Shown here: piece after piece, positions 1-9,223 of the stretch
How positions within the stretch are numbered: position 1 is the first letter of the stretch
How the letters are laid out: every line of letters starts with the position of its first letter
From: Roseivivax halodurans JCM 10272
GTDB lineage: Bacteria > Pseudomonadota > Alphaproteobacteria > Rhodobacterales > Rhodobacteraceae
Direction: 5' to 3'
Assembly: GCF_000521785.1 (NCBI RefSeq)
Contig: NZ_JALZ01000004.1
Location: 164,015-228,014 of the forward strand
Length of the DNA stretch: 64,000 nt
Made by a program: the position numbers and the translations under genes
Notes under the pieces: generated by a model
The model's input: only the letters and a program-made list of their open reading frames with translations
Databases searched by the model: none
Told to the model about the DNA's origin: nothing

Positions 1-70
1 ACAGATGGGCGCGGCCCCTGATGTGAAGGCTCGCTCATGGACTTGCCGGACCCGCAAGGGACACAGCCAT

Positions 71-100
71 TTGACATTCGGCGCGCGCGCTCCCTAGCGT
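71..100 (+). promoter_or_regulatory. Possible sigma-70 promoter before the peptide ABC gene
   Basis: A perfect -35 hexamer TTGACA at 71-76 is followed after 18 bases by TAGCGT at 95-100, about 35 bases before the chosen ATG. The -10 is weak, as is common in high-GC alphaproteobacteria. The ABC gene could instead be transcribed from an upstream operon that starts outside the window. Confidence 0.3.
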
Positions 101-132
101 CGTGAAACCCGTTGCCCCCGAGGACGCTTGCC

Positions 133-1965
133 ATGCTCGACGCTCCCGCTGCCCGGCCCGTGGCCGTCATCGACCGCCTGCGGGTGGAGTTCCGCACCCG
201 CCGCGGCACCATCGTGGGTGTGAAGGACGTCTCCTTCGAGATCGGCCCGGGCGAGACGGTCTGTGTGGTGGGCGAAAGCGGGTCGGGCAAGTCTGTCTCC
301 TCGCTGTCGCTGATGCGGCTCGTGGAGTTCGGTGGCGGGGAGATCGCGGGTGGCCGTCTGATCTTCGACCGGGGGGAGGGGGATGCGCCGCTCGACCTCG
401 CCACGCTCGATCAGGACGCGATGCGGGACATCCGCGGCGACGCGATCGGCATGATCTTTCAGGAGCCGATGACCGCGCTGAACCCGGTCTTCACCGTCGG
501 GCGGCAGCTCACCGAGGGGCTGCGCGTCCATCGCGGCATGAGCCGCAAGGAGGCCGAGGCGCGGGCGCTGGAGCTCCTGCGCGAAGTGCGCATCCCCGAG
601 CCCGAGCGGCGGCTGAAACAATATCCCCACGAGCTTTCGGGCGGGATGCGCCAGCGCGTTGTCATCGCCATGGCGCTGGCCTGCAAGCCGAAGCTCCTGA
701 TTGCGGACGAGCCGACCACCGCACTCGACGTCACGATCCAGGCCGAGATCCTCGCCCTGATCGACCGGCTCAAGCGCGAGACCGGCACCGCGGTGCTCTT
801 CATCACCCACGACATGGCGGTGGTGGCCCAGATGGCCGACCGCGTCGTGGTGATGTTCCGCGGCGAGAAGGTCGAGGAGGGACCCGTCGGGCAGATCTTC
901 GCGGAGCCGAAACACGACTATACCCGGGCGCTCCTCGCTGCAGTGCCGAAGCTCGGAGAGATGCGTGGCACCGACGCGCCCGCGCCGATGAAGCTCGTGG
1001 GGCAGGGCAACGGGGCGGGGGCCCCGGTGCGCGGCTCGGACGAGACGCTGCTGCGTGTCGAGAACCTGACCACGCGCTTTGCGGTGAAGGGCGGCCTTCT
1101 GCGCCGCACAGTCGCTCTGGTCCACGCGGTGGAGGACGTGTCCTTCACCACCAACCGCGGCCAGACGCTCAGCCTCGTCGGCGAATCGGGCTGCGGGAAG
1201 TCGAGCGCGGGGCGGTCCGTGCTGCGCCTGATCGAGCCGCATTCGGGACGGATCGATCTCGACGGCACCGATGTCATGGCCCTGAACGACCGCGATCTGC
1301 GCCGCGCCCGGGCCGACATGCAGATGATCTTCCAGGATCCTTTCGCCTCGCTCAATCCGCAGATGCAGCTCGCCGCTCAAGTCGCAGAACCCATGCGCAA
1401 TTTCGGGATCGGCGGGAGCGAGGCCATGGATAAGGTCGCGCGCCTCTTCGACCGGGTCGAGCTGCCCCGCTCCTACATGCGCCGCTACCCCCACGAGCTG
1501 TCGGGCGGACAGCGCCAGCGCATCGCCATCGCCCGCGCGCTCGCCCTCAATCCCAAGCTCATCGTGGCCGACGAGGCTGTCTCCGCGCTCGACGTCAGCG
1601 TTCAGGCGCAGGTCTTGAACCTGATGCTGGAACTGCAGGCCGAGCTGGGCCTCTCCTACCTCTTCATCAGCCACGACATGGCGGTGGTGGAGCGGGTAAG
1701 TCACAAGGTCGGGGTCATGTATCTCGGCCGGATCGTCGAGATCGGACCGCGCCGCGCGGTCTTCGAGGATCCCCGCCACGCCTATACGCGCGCGCTGATG
1801 AAAGCCGTGCCGATCGCCGATCCGAACCGCCGGACATCCGAGAAGGACCTCAACTTCAAGCCGATCCCGTCGCCGATCCGCCCTGTCGGCCACGAGCCGG
1901 AGCCCTCTTCCTACGAGGAGGTCGCGCCGGGCCACTTCGTGCTCACGACCGACAGCGGCTACTGA
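133..1965 (+). CDS. Dipeptide/oligopeptide ABC transporter, fused double ATP-binding protein
   Basis: A 610-residue cytoplasmic ATPase that powers uptake of peptides or similar small solutes. Two complete nucleotide-binding domains are fused in tandem, as in GsiA/YejF (DppD+DppF type). The Walker A motifs are GESGSGKS near residue 47 and GESGCGKS near residue 350. The signature motifs are LSGGMRQRV near 168 and LSGGQRQRI near 456. The first Walker B ends ADEPTTALD and the second ADEAVSALD, a variant common in the DppF-like half. I chose the ATG at 133 because GAGGA lies about 8 bases upstream; an in-frame TTG at 112 is less likely. The permease and binding-protein genes are presumably upstream, outside the window. 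Two M20 amidohydrolase genes follow on the same strand, which fits use of peptide or N-acyl substrates. Confidence 0.9.
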   Translation: MLDAPAARPVAVIDRLRVEFRTRRGTIVGVKDVSFEIGPGETVCVVGESGSGKSVSSLSLMRLVEFGGGEIAGGRLIFDRGEGDAPLDLATLDQDAMRDIRGDAIGMIFQEPMTALNPVFTVGRQLTEGLRVHRGMSRKEAEARALELLREVRIPEPERRLKQYPHELSGGMRQRVVIAMALACKPKLLIADEPTTALDVTIQAEILALIDRLKRETGTAVLFITHDMAVVAQMADRVVVMFRGEKVEEGPVGQIFAEPKHDYTRALLAAVPKLGEMRGTDAPAPMKLVGQGNGAGAPVRGSDETLLRVENLTTRFAVKGGLLRRTVALVHAVEDVSFTTNRGQTLSLVGESGCGKSSAGRSVLRLIEPHSGRIDLDGTDVMALNDRDLRRARADMQMIFQDPFASLNPQMQLAAQVAEPMRNFGIGGSEAMDKVARLFDRVELPRSYMRRYPHELSGGQRQRIAIARALALNPKLIVADEAVSALDVSVQAQVLNLMLELQAELGLSYLFISHDMAVVERVSHKVGVMYLGRIVEIGPRRAVFEDPRHAYTRALMKAVPIADPNRRTSEKDLNFKPIPSPIRPVGHEPEPSSYEEVAPGHFVLTTDSGY

Positions 1966-1984
1966 CGTCATCGAAAGACCCCGA

Positions 1985-3148
1985 ATGCCCGAACGTCTCT
2001 CACCCCGCGCCATACTCGAGCGGCTCGTCGCCTTTCCGACCGTCAGCCATGCCAGCAATCTCGACCTGATCGACTGGGTGGAGAGCTACCTCGCGGGCCA
2101 CGGCATCACCGCGCACCGGCACTGGAACGAGGTCGGCGACAAGGCCGCCCTCTATGCCCATGTCGGGCCGGAGGTCGAGGGCGGCGTGATCCTTTCGGGC
2201 CACAGCGACGTCGTGCCGGTTGAGGGGCAGGACTGGAGCTCCGACCCCTGGCAGGTGACCGAGCGCGACGGCAAGCTCTACGGCCGGGGCACGACCGACA
2301 TGAAGGGGTTCGACGCCCTCGCGATCTGGGCCCTGGTCGAGGCCCGTCACGCCGGGATCGAACGGCCGCTGCAACTCGCACTTTCCTACGACGAGGAGGT
2401 CGGATGCACCGGTGCGCCGCCTCTCATCGCCGCGATGTCCGGCCTGCCGCGCGCCTCGGCGGTCATCGTGGGCGAGCCGACGGGGCTCTCGCCGGTGACA
2501 GGTCACAAGGGCGGGGTGACCTACAAGGTGCATGTGCAGGGCTTCGAGGTGCATTCCTCGATCCTGCACCGGGGCGTGTCGGCGATCATGTGGGGCACGA
2601 AGCTGATCGAGTGGGCGAACGGGGTGAACGATGCGAACCTCGCCGCCACGCCGGGCCCGCTTGCCGCCGCATTCGATCCCCCCTGTACGAACCTGCATGT
2701 GGGGCAGATCCGCGGCGGCACCGCGCACAACATCACCGCGAAGTACTGCACCTTCGGGCTCGGCGCCCGCGTCGTTCCCGGCGAGACGCTGGACCAGTGG
2801 CGCGGCAAGATCGAGGCTGCGGCGCGCGAGATCGAGGGACGGATGCAGGCGGTGCGTCCCGAGGCACGCATCGCGATGGCCGAGACCTTCTCGCTGCCGG
2901 TCTTCGTCCCCGAGGAGAACGGCGAGGCAGAACGCCTCGTCCGCAGGATCACCGGAGAGAACGGCCCCGCGGGCGCCGTCAGCTTCGGCACCGAGGCGAG
3001 CCACTTCCAGGCCGCGGGCTATTCCGCGGTGGTCTGCGGCCCGGGCGACATCGCGGTCGCGCACCAGCCTGACGAGTACATCACGCAGGCGCAGTTCCAG
3101 GCGGGCGAGGCATTCATGACCCGGCTGGTCGAGACGCTCAGCGGATAG
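1985..3148 (+). CDS. argE: M20 acetylornithine deacetylase (ArgE family)
   Basis: This 387-residue cytoplasmic M20 metallohydrolase would release acetate from N-acetylornithine or a related N-acyl amino acid. The di-metal site is readable: GHSDVVP near residue 73, YGRGTTDMKGF near 100-110, DEEVGCTGA near 136 and GTEASHFQ near 335. The length matches ArgE (about 385). The ATG lies 19 bases after the ABC ATPase stop and has no strong ribosome site, so translation is probably coupled to the upstream gene. Its position between a peptide-type ATPase and another M20 enzyme suggests a catabolic role on imported substrates instead of arginine synthesis. That role is inference from context; the family assignment is firm. 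Confidence 0.85.
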   Translation: MPERLSPRAILERLVAFPTVSHASNLDLIDWVESYLAGHGITAHRHWNEVGDKAALYAHVGPEVEGGVILSGHSDVVPVEGQDWSSDPWQVTERDGKLYGRGTTDMKGFDALAIWALVEARHAGIERPLQLALSYDEEVGCTGAPPLIAAMSGLPRASAVIVGEPTGLSPVTGHKGGVTYKVHVQGFEVHSSILHRGVSAIMWGTKLIEWANGVNDANLAATPGPLAAAFDPPCTNLHVGQIRGGTAHNITAKYCTFGLGARVVPGETLDQWRGKIEAAAREIEGRMQAVRPEARIAMAETFSLPVFVPEENGEAERLVRRITGENGPAGAVSFGTEASHFQAAGYSAVVCGPGDIAVAHQPDEYITQAQFQAGEAFMTRLVETLSG

Positions 3149-3289
3149 TCTTCCCGTCCTCCCTTCTTCTTGATTGAAATATCCCGGGAGCGCGGGGGCA
3201 GAGCCCTCGCCTATAACGCGACCTTGCAGCCGGTCCGGGGCTCGGGCAGTCTCCGGCAATCCGATCACATCTCCCGGGGAGAGCCTTCC

Positions 3290-4453
3290 ATGCCGGTCAA
3301 GAACCGCTTCGCCGAACTGCACGACGACATCACCGCGTGGCGGCGCGATCTGCACCGGCATCCCGAGATCCTGTTCGAGACGCACCGCACCGCGTCGCTG
3401 GTGGCGGAGAAGCTGCGCGAGTTCGGCTGCGACGAGGTCACGACAGGCATCGGGCGGACCGGGGTCGTCGGCGTCATTCACGGCAGGAGCACCGGATCGG
3501 GCCGCACGATCGGCCTGCGCGCCGACATGGACGCGCTGCCGATCCATGAGACGACCGGCGCCGAATGGGCCTCGACGACCGAGGGCGCGATGCATGCCTG
3601 CGGCCATGACGGCCACACCGCGATGCTGCTCGGCGCTGCACGCTATCTCGCCGAGACCCGTAATTTCGACGGAACCGCCGTGGTGATCTTCCAGCCCGCG
3701 GAGGAGGGCGGCGGCGGCGGACGCGAGATGTGCCGCGACGGCCTCATGGAGCGATGGGGGATCGAGGAGGTCTACGGCATGCACAACTGGCCCGGCGTGC
3801 CGGTGGGCGAGTTCCAGATCCGCCCGGGGGCGTTCTTTGCCGCGACGGATCTCTTCGAGATCGAGGTCGAGGGCCGGGGCGGGCACGCCGCAAAGCCGCA
3901 CGAGACCATCGACACGACGGTCGTCGCGGCGCAGATGGTCACCGCGCTGCAGAGCATCGCGAGCCGCAACGCCGATCCAGTCGCGCAGGTGGTGGTGTCG
4001 GTCACCTCGTTCCAGACCTCCTCGACGGCCTTCAACGTCATCCCGCAGAAGGTGCACCTGAAGGGCACGGTGCGCACGCTCTCGCCCGAGATGCGCGATC
4101 TCGCCGAGACGCGGATGCAGGGCATCTGCAAGGGGATCGCCGAGGCTTTCGGCGCGACGGCGCGGCTCGACTACGTGCGGAATTACCCGGTCATGGTGAA
4201 TTCCGAGGAGCAGACCGCGTTCGCGGCCGATGTCGCCCGGTCGGTGTCGGGGGAATGCGCGACCGCCGATCTCGTCATGGGCGGCGAGGATTTCGCCTTC
4301 ATGCTCGAGGAGCGTCCGGGCGCCTACATCCTCGTCGGCAACGGCGACACTGCATCGGTCCACTCGCCGGATTACGATTTCAACGACGCCGCAATCCCGG
4401 CCGGCTGCTCCTGGTGGGCCGAGATCGTTGAACGTCGCCTGCCGGCGGCCTGA
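3290..4453 (+). CDS. M20 family amidohydrolase (hippurate hydrolase / IAA-amino acid hydrolase type)
   Basis: A 387-residue metal-dependent amidohydrolase that cleaves N-acylated amino acids. Family motifs are RADMDALPI near residue 80, HACGHDGHTAMLLGAARYL near 102 with the metal-binding Cys at about 104, FQPAEEGGGGGREM near 133, GMHNWPGVP near 163, GGHAAKPH near 195 and MGGEDFAFM near 330. The dimerisation lid lies between the last two. The frame stays open to 3170, but the ATG at 3290 has GGGGAGAG about 7 bases upstream and begins the usual conserved N-terminus MPVKNRFAEL. It is the third gene of the putative peptide-uptake operon and is separated from argE by 141 bases. Its substrate is unknown. 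Confidence 0.87.
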   Translation: MPVKNRFAELHDDITAWRRDLHRHPEILFETHRTASLVAEKLREFGCDEVTTGIGRTGVVGVIHGRSTGSGRTIGLRADMDALPIHETTGAEWASTTEGAMHACGHDGHTAMLLGAARYLAETRNFDGTAVVIFQPAEEGGGGGREMCRDGLMERWGIEEVYGMHNWPGVPVGEFQIRPGAFFAATDLFEIEVEGRGGHAAKPHETIDTTVVAAQMVTALQSIASRNADPVAQVVVSVTSFQTSSTAFNVIPQKVHLKGTVRTLSPEMRDLAETRMQGICKGIAEAFGATARLDYVRNYPVMVNSEEQTAFAADVARSVSGECATADLVMGGEDFAFMLEERPGAYILVGNGDTASVHSPDYDFNDAAIPAGCSWWAEIVERRLPAA

Positions 4454-4588
4454 CAGCAAGAGCCTGGGGCGGGAGCCGCGGCGCGTCCCGGGCGAAGATC
4501 GTGCATACGGACCCTACGGAAGCGGCGACCGGTATTCCCGGAATGCGATGGGTGGCGGCAGTGCCGCCATGCCAGGCAGCGGGTTCCG

Positions 4589-5224
4589 TCAGCTCCCCCA
4601 GGTGCGGACCGGCCCGGAATCGATATGTGTGAAGCGCGAGCCGTAGCGTCCGACACCGCCGACTTCGAACCATTCTGCCAGCCGGGCGACCTCTTGCGGG
4701 GGGATGCCCTCGAACCGGATATCCGCCGCGCGGCGCCGCATGTGGTAGCTCGTCGAGGATGCGCCCGCGCTTTGGCTCTGCAGCAACTGCGTCGTGTGAG
4801 CCGTCCGGTAGCCCGACAGCAGCGTGATCTCGCCGGAATGGCCGTTGCGCTTCGCGGAATTCGAGAGCGCTGCGAGGGCCCAGTAGACGCGGCGGTCGAT
4901 ATCCGGGGCCTCCTCGTCGCGCCAGTCCCGGAAGATCCAGTCGAGCTTGCGCAGGGCCCCGCGTCTTTCGCGGCCTCCGGACATGAAGCGCACCGCGACG
5001 CGCTCGCCGGTATGGGCGTTCACGACGTTGAGATGGCTGTCGACGTCCCGGACCATCGCGTCGAGCCGGGTTCCGGGCCTCGAGGGATCGGGCAGCGGCT
5101 CGTGGCTGCGAATGCCGCAACCGGCCACCAGGGGAACACTCAGGCCTGCGCCGAGAGTGGCAAGAAGACGGCGCCGATCGATGCGGCCCGCGGAAACGGG
5201 GTGTGTGCTCATACTCTGCCTCAT
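4589..5224 (-). CDS. DUF882 (YcbK/MepK-like) secreted protein with Tat/lipoprotein signal
   Basis: A 211-residue exported protein of the DUF882 group, related to the LAS (M15/VanY-like) metallopeptidases that trim peptidoglycan cross-links. The N-terminus carries a twin-arginine-like RRRLLAT followed by a hydrophobic stretch ending in the lipobox LVAGC near residue 34. This suggests Tat export and possible lipidation. Zinc-site motifs of the family are present: SGYRT, SSYHMRRRAADI and FTHIDSGPVRTW near the C-terminus, which ends six residues later. A second ATG at 5210-5212 could be the true start, because AGGCAGAG lies just before it. The gene is convergent to the M20 operon. Enzymatic activity is inferred from the family. 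Confidence 0.8.
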   Translation of the reverse strand: MRQSMSTHPVSAGRIDRRRLLATLGAGLSVPLVAGCGIRSHEPLPDPSRPGTRLDAMVRDVDSHLNVVNAHTGERVAVRFMSGGRERRGALRKLDWIFRDWRDEEAPDIDRRVYWALAALSNSAKRNGHSGEITLLSGYRTAHTTQLLQSQSAGASSTSYHMRRRAADIRFEGIPPQEVARLAEWFEVGGVGRYGSRFTHIDSGPVRTWGS

Positions 5225-5503
5225 ATCTGCTCGGCCCCGTTGACCGGGGTCTCAAGACGGCGCGCATGTCAGTACGCTCCGCGGTCCAGCATGAGGACGG
5301 AAAGCCTCTGGAGCAAGAAAATTGAGGTCCGACGGCACATGTTTCGCTGGGCCGGTGTCGTATCGAGCACGCGACCTCCGGTCCGAAGCGGAAGCACCGG
5401 CGCCATGCACGGCGGGGCCACACTCAAACGGTGAGTGACCCGTTCCCCGGACCCGCCAGGTTTCGCAAGCCTTCAGCAAAAATGCAGAAATTGCATGACA
5501 TGC

Positions 5504-5580
5504 TGGCGACCCGGGGAGGACTCGAACCCCCGACCAAAAGCTTAGAAGGCTTCTGCTCTATCCAGCTGAGCTACCGGGCC
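5504..5580 (-). tRNA. tRNA-Arg (anticodon TCT)
   Basis: A full 77-nt cloverleaf on the minus strand. The acceptor stem GGCCCGG pairs with CCGGGTC (one G-U), the D arm is GCTC/GAGC, and the anticodon stem is GAAGC/GCTTT with loop CTTCTAA, giving anticodon TCT that reads AGA. The T arm GGGGG-TTCGAGT-CCTCC has one mismatch-tolerant pair. The discriminator is G and CCA is encoded. The tRNA is flanked by 279 and 149 bases with no recognisable gene. Confidence 0.95.
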
Positions 5581-5729
5581 ACGCTTTTCCCCTACTACCA
5601 TGAATCGGGTGTTGAAAGCCGAAATCGGCCCGGAACCTCGAGGCTCCGGTTGCAGATCATCCGGGGGCGTTCGCCCCCGACTTCCGGTGGAACTTGCGGG
5701 GCAGGCCCGGCGCGGGTAAGCGGCCCTTC

Positions 5730-6527
5730 ATGGATCACGCGACCATCGCCTGCATCAAATGGGGCACCGCCTTCGGCCCCGAATATGTCAACCGGCTCTA
5801 TTCGGGGGTGCGGCGGCACCTCTCCTTGCCCGTGCGCTTTTGCTGCATGACCGAGCATGCCGACGGTCTGCATCCGGATGTCGAGGTCATCGACCTGCCG
5901 GTCGAGCCGTTTCGGGACGAGATGGACAGGGCGCTTGCGGTGGCGAACCGGCAGGGGGCGATGCGGAAGGTATCGCTCTTCCGCCAGGGCGTGATCCCCG
6001 ACCTGAAAGGGCCGGTGCTCGGCTTCGACCTCGACGTCGTGATCACCGGAGCGCTGGACGGGATGCTGGAACTCGCGCCGGGCAAGGTCGCGATGCGGCA
6101 CGACTGGACCGAGAAGCGCAAGGGCCGGCCGACAGGGCACGGCTCCGTCTTCCGCTACGATCCCGCCGAACATGGGTTCCTCTACGAGGACCTCGCCGCG
6201 AACCCCTATGCCGAGGTCGAGGCGGCGCGCGGATCCGAGCAGCGTTATACCAGTCACAAGGCGATGGACCGGGGCGCGTTTGACTACATTCCCGAGAACT
6301 GGGTCGTGTCGTTCAAGTACGATTGCAACCCGTTCCCGCGCAACTGGGTGCGTCCGCCGCAATTGCCGGGCGATGCGCGCGTCGTCTGCTTTCACGGCCG
6401 GCCGAAGATGCACGAGGCGATCGAGGGATATTCCGGCTCGCTGATCCGGCGCTCGGCGCCCTGCGACTGGCTGCGCGAGCACTGGATCGACCGCTCGCGC
6501 GCGGATCTCGGGCACGACTGGGCCTGA
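5730..6527 (+). CDS. Glycosyltransferase-like protein (GT-A type), function unknown
   Basis: A 265-residue soluble protein. The N-terminus has a pattern seen in a family of alphaproteobacterial glycosyltransferase-like proteins: WGTAFGPEYVNRLYSGV followed by FCCMTEH. It has a DxD-like GFDLDVVI near residue 98, which in GT-A enzymes coordinates the metal and sugar nucleotide. I saw no signal peptide or membrane segment. I chose the ATG at 5730 because the frame extends only 12 codons further, to a TTG, and the conserved block begins at once after this ATG. It stands alone between tRNA-Arg and fabF. Sugar donor and acceptor are unknown, so the functional call is moderate. Confidence 0.6.
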   Translation: MDHATIACIKWGTAFGPEYVNRLYSGVRRHLSLPVRFCCMTEHADGLHPDVEVIDLPVEPFRDEMDRALAVANRQGAMRKVSLFRQGVIPDLKGPVLGFDLDVVITGALDGMLELAPGKVAMRHDWTEKRKGRPTGHGSVFRYDPAEHGFLYEDLAANPYAEVEAARGSEQRYTSHKAMDRGAFDYIPENWVVSFKYDCNPFPRNWVRPPQLPGDARVVCFHGRPKMHEAIEGYSGSLIRRSAPCDWLREHWIDRSRADLGHDWA

Positions 6528-6645
6528 GGGCTCGGCGAACTTCCCCGCACGGGAGGGGGCGGGCGCTCTTGCTCAGGCCCCCCGCAGCGCGCTAAGAGCG
6601 TTGCCAAATTGGCCGAAGGCCGAAGATATCGAGGAAGGGCAGCAG

Positions 6646-7905
6646 ATGCGTCGCGTCGTGGTTACCGGAATGGGCCTGGTCACTCCGCTTGCGAGCGGGG
6701 TCGAGGAAAGCTGGAGCCGGATCCTCGCCGGCAAGTCGGGCGCGGGCCCGATCACGAAGTTCGACGCCTCGAACCTTGCCACCACCTATGCCTGCGAAGT
6801 GCCTTACGGCGACGGCTCCGACGGCACGTTCGATCCGGACACCTACCTCTCGCCCAAGGAGCGGCGGAAGGTGGACGACTTCATCCTCTACGGCATCGCC
6901 GCGGCGGAGCAGGCGGTCGCCCAGGCGGGTTGGGCCGAGGCCTCCGAGGACGAGAAGCTGCGCACCGGCGTGATGATCGGCTCGGGCATCGGCGGGCTCA
7001 ATTCGATCGCCGACACTGCGCTTCTGATCCGGGACAAGGGGCCGCGGCGGGTATCGCCGTTTTTCATCCCGGGCGCGCTCATCAACCTCATCTCGGGGCA
7101 GGTGTCGATCCGCTACGGTTACAAGGGCCCGAACCATTCGGTCGTGACCGCCTGTTCGACCGGCGCGCATGCGATCGGCGACGCCGCCCGGATGATCCGC
7201 GACGACGACGCCGACGTGATGATCGCGGGCGGCGCCGAGGGTGCGATCTCCGAGATCGGGATCGCCGGCTTCAACGCGTGCAAGGCGCTCTCGACGAAAC
7301 GCGGCAACGATCCCGAGAAGGCGAGCCGGCCCTACGACAAGGACCGCGACGGCTTTGTCATGGGCGAGGGCGCGGGCATCGTCGTTCTCGAGGAATACGA
7401 GCACGCCAAGGCCCGCGGCGCAACGATCCTCGCCGAAGTCTGCGGCTACGGCATGTCGGGCGACGCCTACCACATCACCGCGCCCTCCGAGGACGGCGAC
7501 GGGGCGGAGCGGTCCATGCGCGCGGCGCTGAAGCGAGCAGGGCTCGAGCCGGGCGATCTCGACTACATCAACGCCCACGGCACCTCGACCATGGCGGACG
7601 TGATCGAGCTCGCCGCGGTCGAGCGGATGCTCGGCGACGCGGCCTCGAAGGTCACCATGTCGTCCACGAAATCGGCGACCGGGCACCTTCTCGGGGCAGC
7701 GGGCGCGATCGAGGCGATCTTCTCGATCCTCGCGATCCGCGACCAGGTGGCGCCGCCGACCATCAATCTCGACGATCCGGCGGTGGAAACCTCGATCGAC
7801 CTCGCGCCGAACGCCAAGCGCGAGCGCGAGGTGCGCTACGCGCTCTCCAACTCCTTCGGCTTCGGCGGCACCAATGCGAGCGTGATCTTCGGAAAGGTGG
7901 CCTGA
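6646..7905 (+). CDS. fabF: Beta-ketoacyl-ACP synthase II
   Basis: A 419-residue condensing enzyme that elongates acyl-ACP with malonyl-ACP in type II fatty-acid synthesis. The thiolase-fold active site is intact: Cys170 in TACSTGAH, His311 in NAHGTST and His347 in KSATGHLLGAAG, matching the Cys-His-His triad of E. coli FabF. The closing NSFGFGGTNA is near the C-terminus. The ATG at 6646 is preceded by AGGAAGG and begins MRRVVVTGMG, the family N-terminus; the longer frame from 6601 is not needed. mltG follows four bases after the stop, the common fabF-mltG pairing. acpP, usually just upstream, is not here; the preceding gene is a glycosyltransferase-like protein. Confidence 0.96.
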   Translation: MRRVVVTGMGLVTPLASGVEESWSRILAGKSGAGPITKFDASNLATTYACEVPYGDGSDGTFDPDTYLSPKERRKVDDFILYGIAAAEQAVAQAGWAEASEDEKLRTGVMIGSGIGGLNSIADTALLIRDKGPRRVSPFFIPGALINLISGQVSIRYGYKGPNHSVVTACSTGAHAIGDAARMIRDDDADVMIAGGAEGAISEIGIAGFNACKALSTKRGNDPEKASRPYDKDRDGFVMGEGAGIVVLEEYEHAKARGATILAEVCGYGMSGDAYHITAPSEDGDGAERSMRAALKRAGLEPGDLDYINAHGTSTMADVIELAAVERMLGDAASKVTMSSTKSATGHLLGAAGAIEAIFSILAIRDQVAPPTINLDDPAVETSIDLAPNAKREREVRYALSNSFGFGGTNASVIFGKVA

Positions 7906-7909
7906 CCCC

Positions 7910-9064
7910 ATGTGGCGGCACATTGCGTCCAACGCGCTGACCTTCCTCGTCGTCCTCGTGTTCCTCGCGGGCGGGGTGCTGATCTGGGCACAGCAGGAAT
8001 ACGACGGCGCCGGACCGCTCAGCGAGGCGATCTGCGTGGACGTCCCGCGCGGGTCGAATTTCACCACCGTCTCCGAGGATCTTGCGGAGCAGGGCGCCGT
8101 CTCCTCGCCGATGCTGATGAGGCTCGGCGCGGATTATTCCGACAAGTCCGACCAGCTCAAGGCGGGGTCCTTCCTCGTGCCCGAACGTTCCTCGATGGCC
8201 GAGATCGTCGACATCGTGACCCGGGGCGGCGCGTCGACCTGCGGAACCGAGGTGATCTATCGCATCGGCGTGAATTCCGCGCAGGTCGAGGTGCGGGAAC
8301 TCGACCCCGCGACGGGCCGGTTCGCCGAGGTGGTGAAGTTCGATCCTGCCGCAGAGGAGGACCCCGAGGAATATACCGCGGTCCGTCAGGCGCAGGACAC
8401 CCGCTACCGTATCGCGCTTGCCGAAGGCGTGACCTCCTGGCAGGTGGTCGAGGAGCTGAAGTCGGTTGATCTGCTCGAAGGCGAGGTCGAGGTCCCGGCG
8501 GAAGGATCTCTCGCGCCGAACAGCTACGAGGTCGCGCCCGGCGACACCCGTGCCGACCTGATAGACCGGATGCAGGAGGCGCAGGAGGTGATCCTCGCCG
8601 AGGCGTGGGCCAACCGCGCCGACGAATTGCCGCTCGAGAGCCCCGAGGAAGCGCTGACGCTGGCCTCGATCGTCGAGAAGGAAACCGCGCTCGCGTCGGA
8701 ACGTCCGCAGGTGGCCAGCGTCTTCGTCAACCGTCTGCGCCGCGGAATGCGGCTTCAGACGGATCCGACCGTTATCTACGGCATCACCGACGGGCAAGGC
8801 GTACTTGGCCGGGGCATCCGCCAGTCCGAATTGCGCCAAGCGACACCCTACAACACCTATGTTATCGAGGGGCTGCCTCCGACGCCGATCGCCAATCCGG
8901 GGCGCGCATCGATCGAGGCGACGCTGAACCCGGCCGAGACGCAATACGTGTTCTTCGTGGCGGATGGCACCGGCGGTCACGCCTTCGCGGAGACGCTCGA
9001 CGAACACAACTCCAACGTGGCCCGGTGGCGCCAGATCGAGTCCGAGCGCGGAACGGGGAACTGA
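7910..9064 (+). CDS. mltG: Endolytic murein transglycosylase
   Basis: This 384-residue inner-membrane protein cuts nascent peptidoglycan strands and releases them with 1,6-anhydro ends. A membrane anchor spans about residues 5-27, followed by a periplasmic LysM-like region and the YceG catalytic domain. SIVEKET places the catalytic Glu at residue 256, followed by RLQTDPTVIYGI and YNTYVIEGLPPTPIANPG, all diagnostic. The length (384) is slightly longer than E. coli MltG (340). The start ATG lies four bases after the fabF stop, so the two genes are cotranscribed. A 10-bp hairpin follows about 80 bases downstream of the stop. Confidence 0.94.
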   Translation: MWRHIASNALTFLVVLVFLAGGVLIWAQQEYDGAGPLSEAICVDVPRGSNFTTVSEDLAEQGAVSSPMLMRLGADYSDKSDQLKAGSFLVPERSSMAEIVDIVTRGGASTCGTEVIYRIGVNSAQVEVRELDPATGRFAEVVKFDPAAEEDPEEYTAVRQAQDTRYRIALAEGVTSWQVVEELKSVDLLEGEVEVPAEGSLAPNSYEVAPGDTRADLIDRMQEAQEVILAEAWANRADELPLESPEEALTLASIVEKETALASERPQVASVFVNRLRRGMRLQTDPTVIYGITDGQGVLGRGIRQSELRQATPYNTYVIEGLPPTPIANPGRASIEATLNPAETQYVFFVADGTGGHAFAETLDEHNSNVARWRQIESERGTGN

Positions 9065-9142
9065 CGCAGCCGCTGCGTGTTCCCGCAACGTTCGTGACGG
9101 TTGTCCCCCGAGACGCATCACCTATATCTGACCGAGATCAAT

Positions 9143-9177
9143 GGCATCCCGCGCATCTTTCGTGCGGGATGCCCTTT
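9143..9177 (+). terminator. Hairpin after mltG, probable terminator
   Basis: GGCATCCCGC at 9143-9152 and GCGGGATGCC at 9164-9173 form a perfect 10-bp stem with an 11-base loop, followed by CTTT. The T run is short, so termination may be partial. It sits between mltG and the LOV kinase. Confidence 0.5.
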
Positions 9178-9223
9178 CACGGCGTGATGCGAGATCGCGC
9201 AAAGGGACCGAGGGACGGCGTCT

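Noticed and set aside
94..2058. Long minus-strand frame (654 codons) opposite the ABC ATPase and argE
   Set aside because: It mirrors the codon positions of the plus-strand genes, is rich in Arg/His/Asp as expected for high-GC shadow frames, and has no recognisable motif.
2000..4459. 819-codon minus-strand frame opposite the two M20 genes
   Set aside because: Shadow of two well-identified enzymes; composition biased and no family motif.
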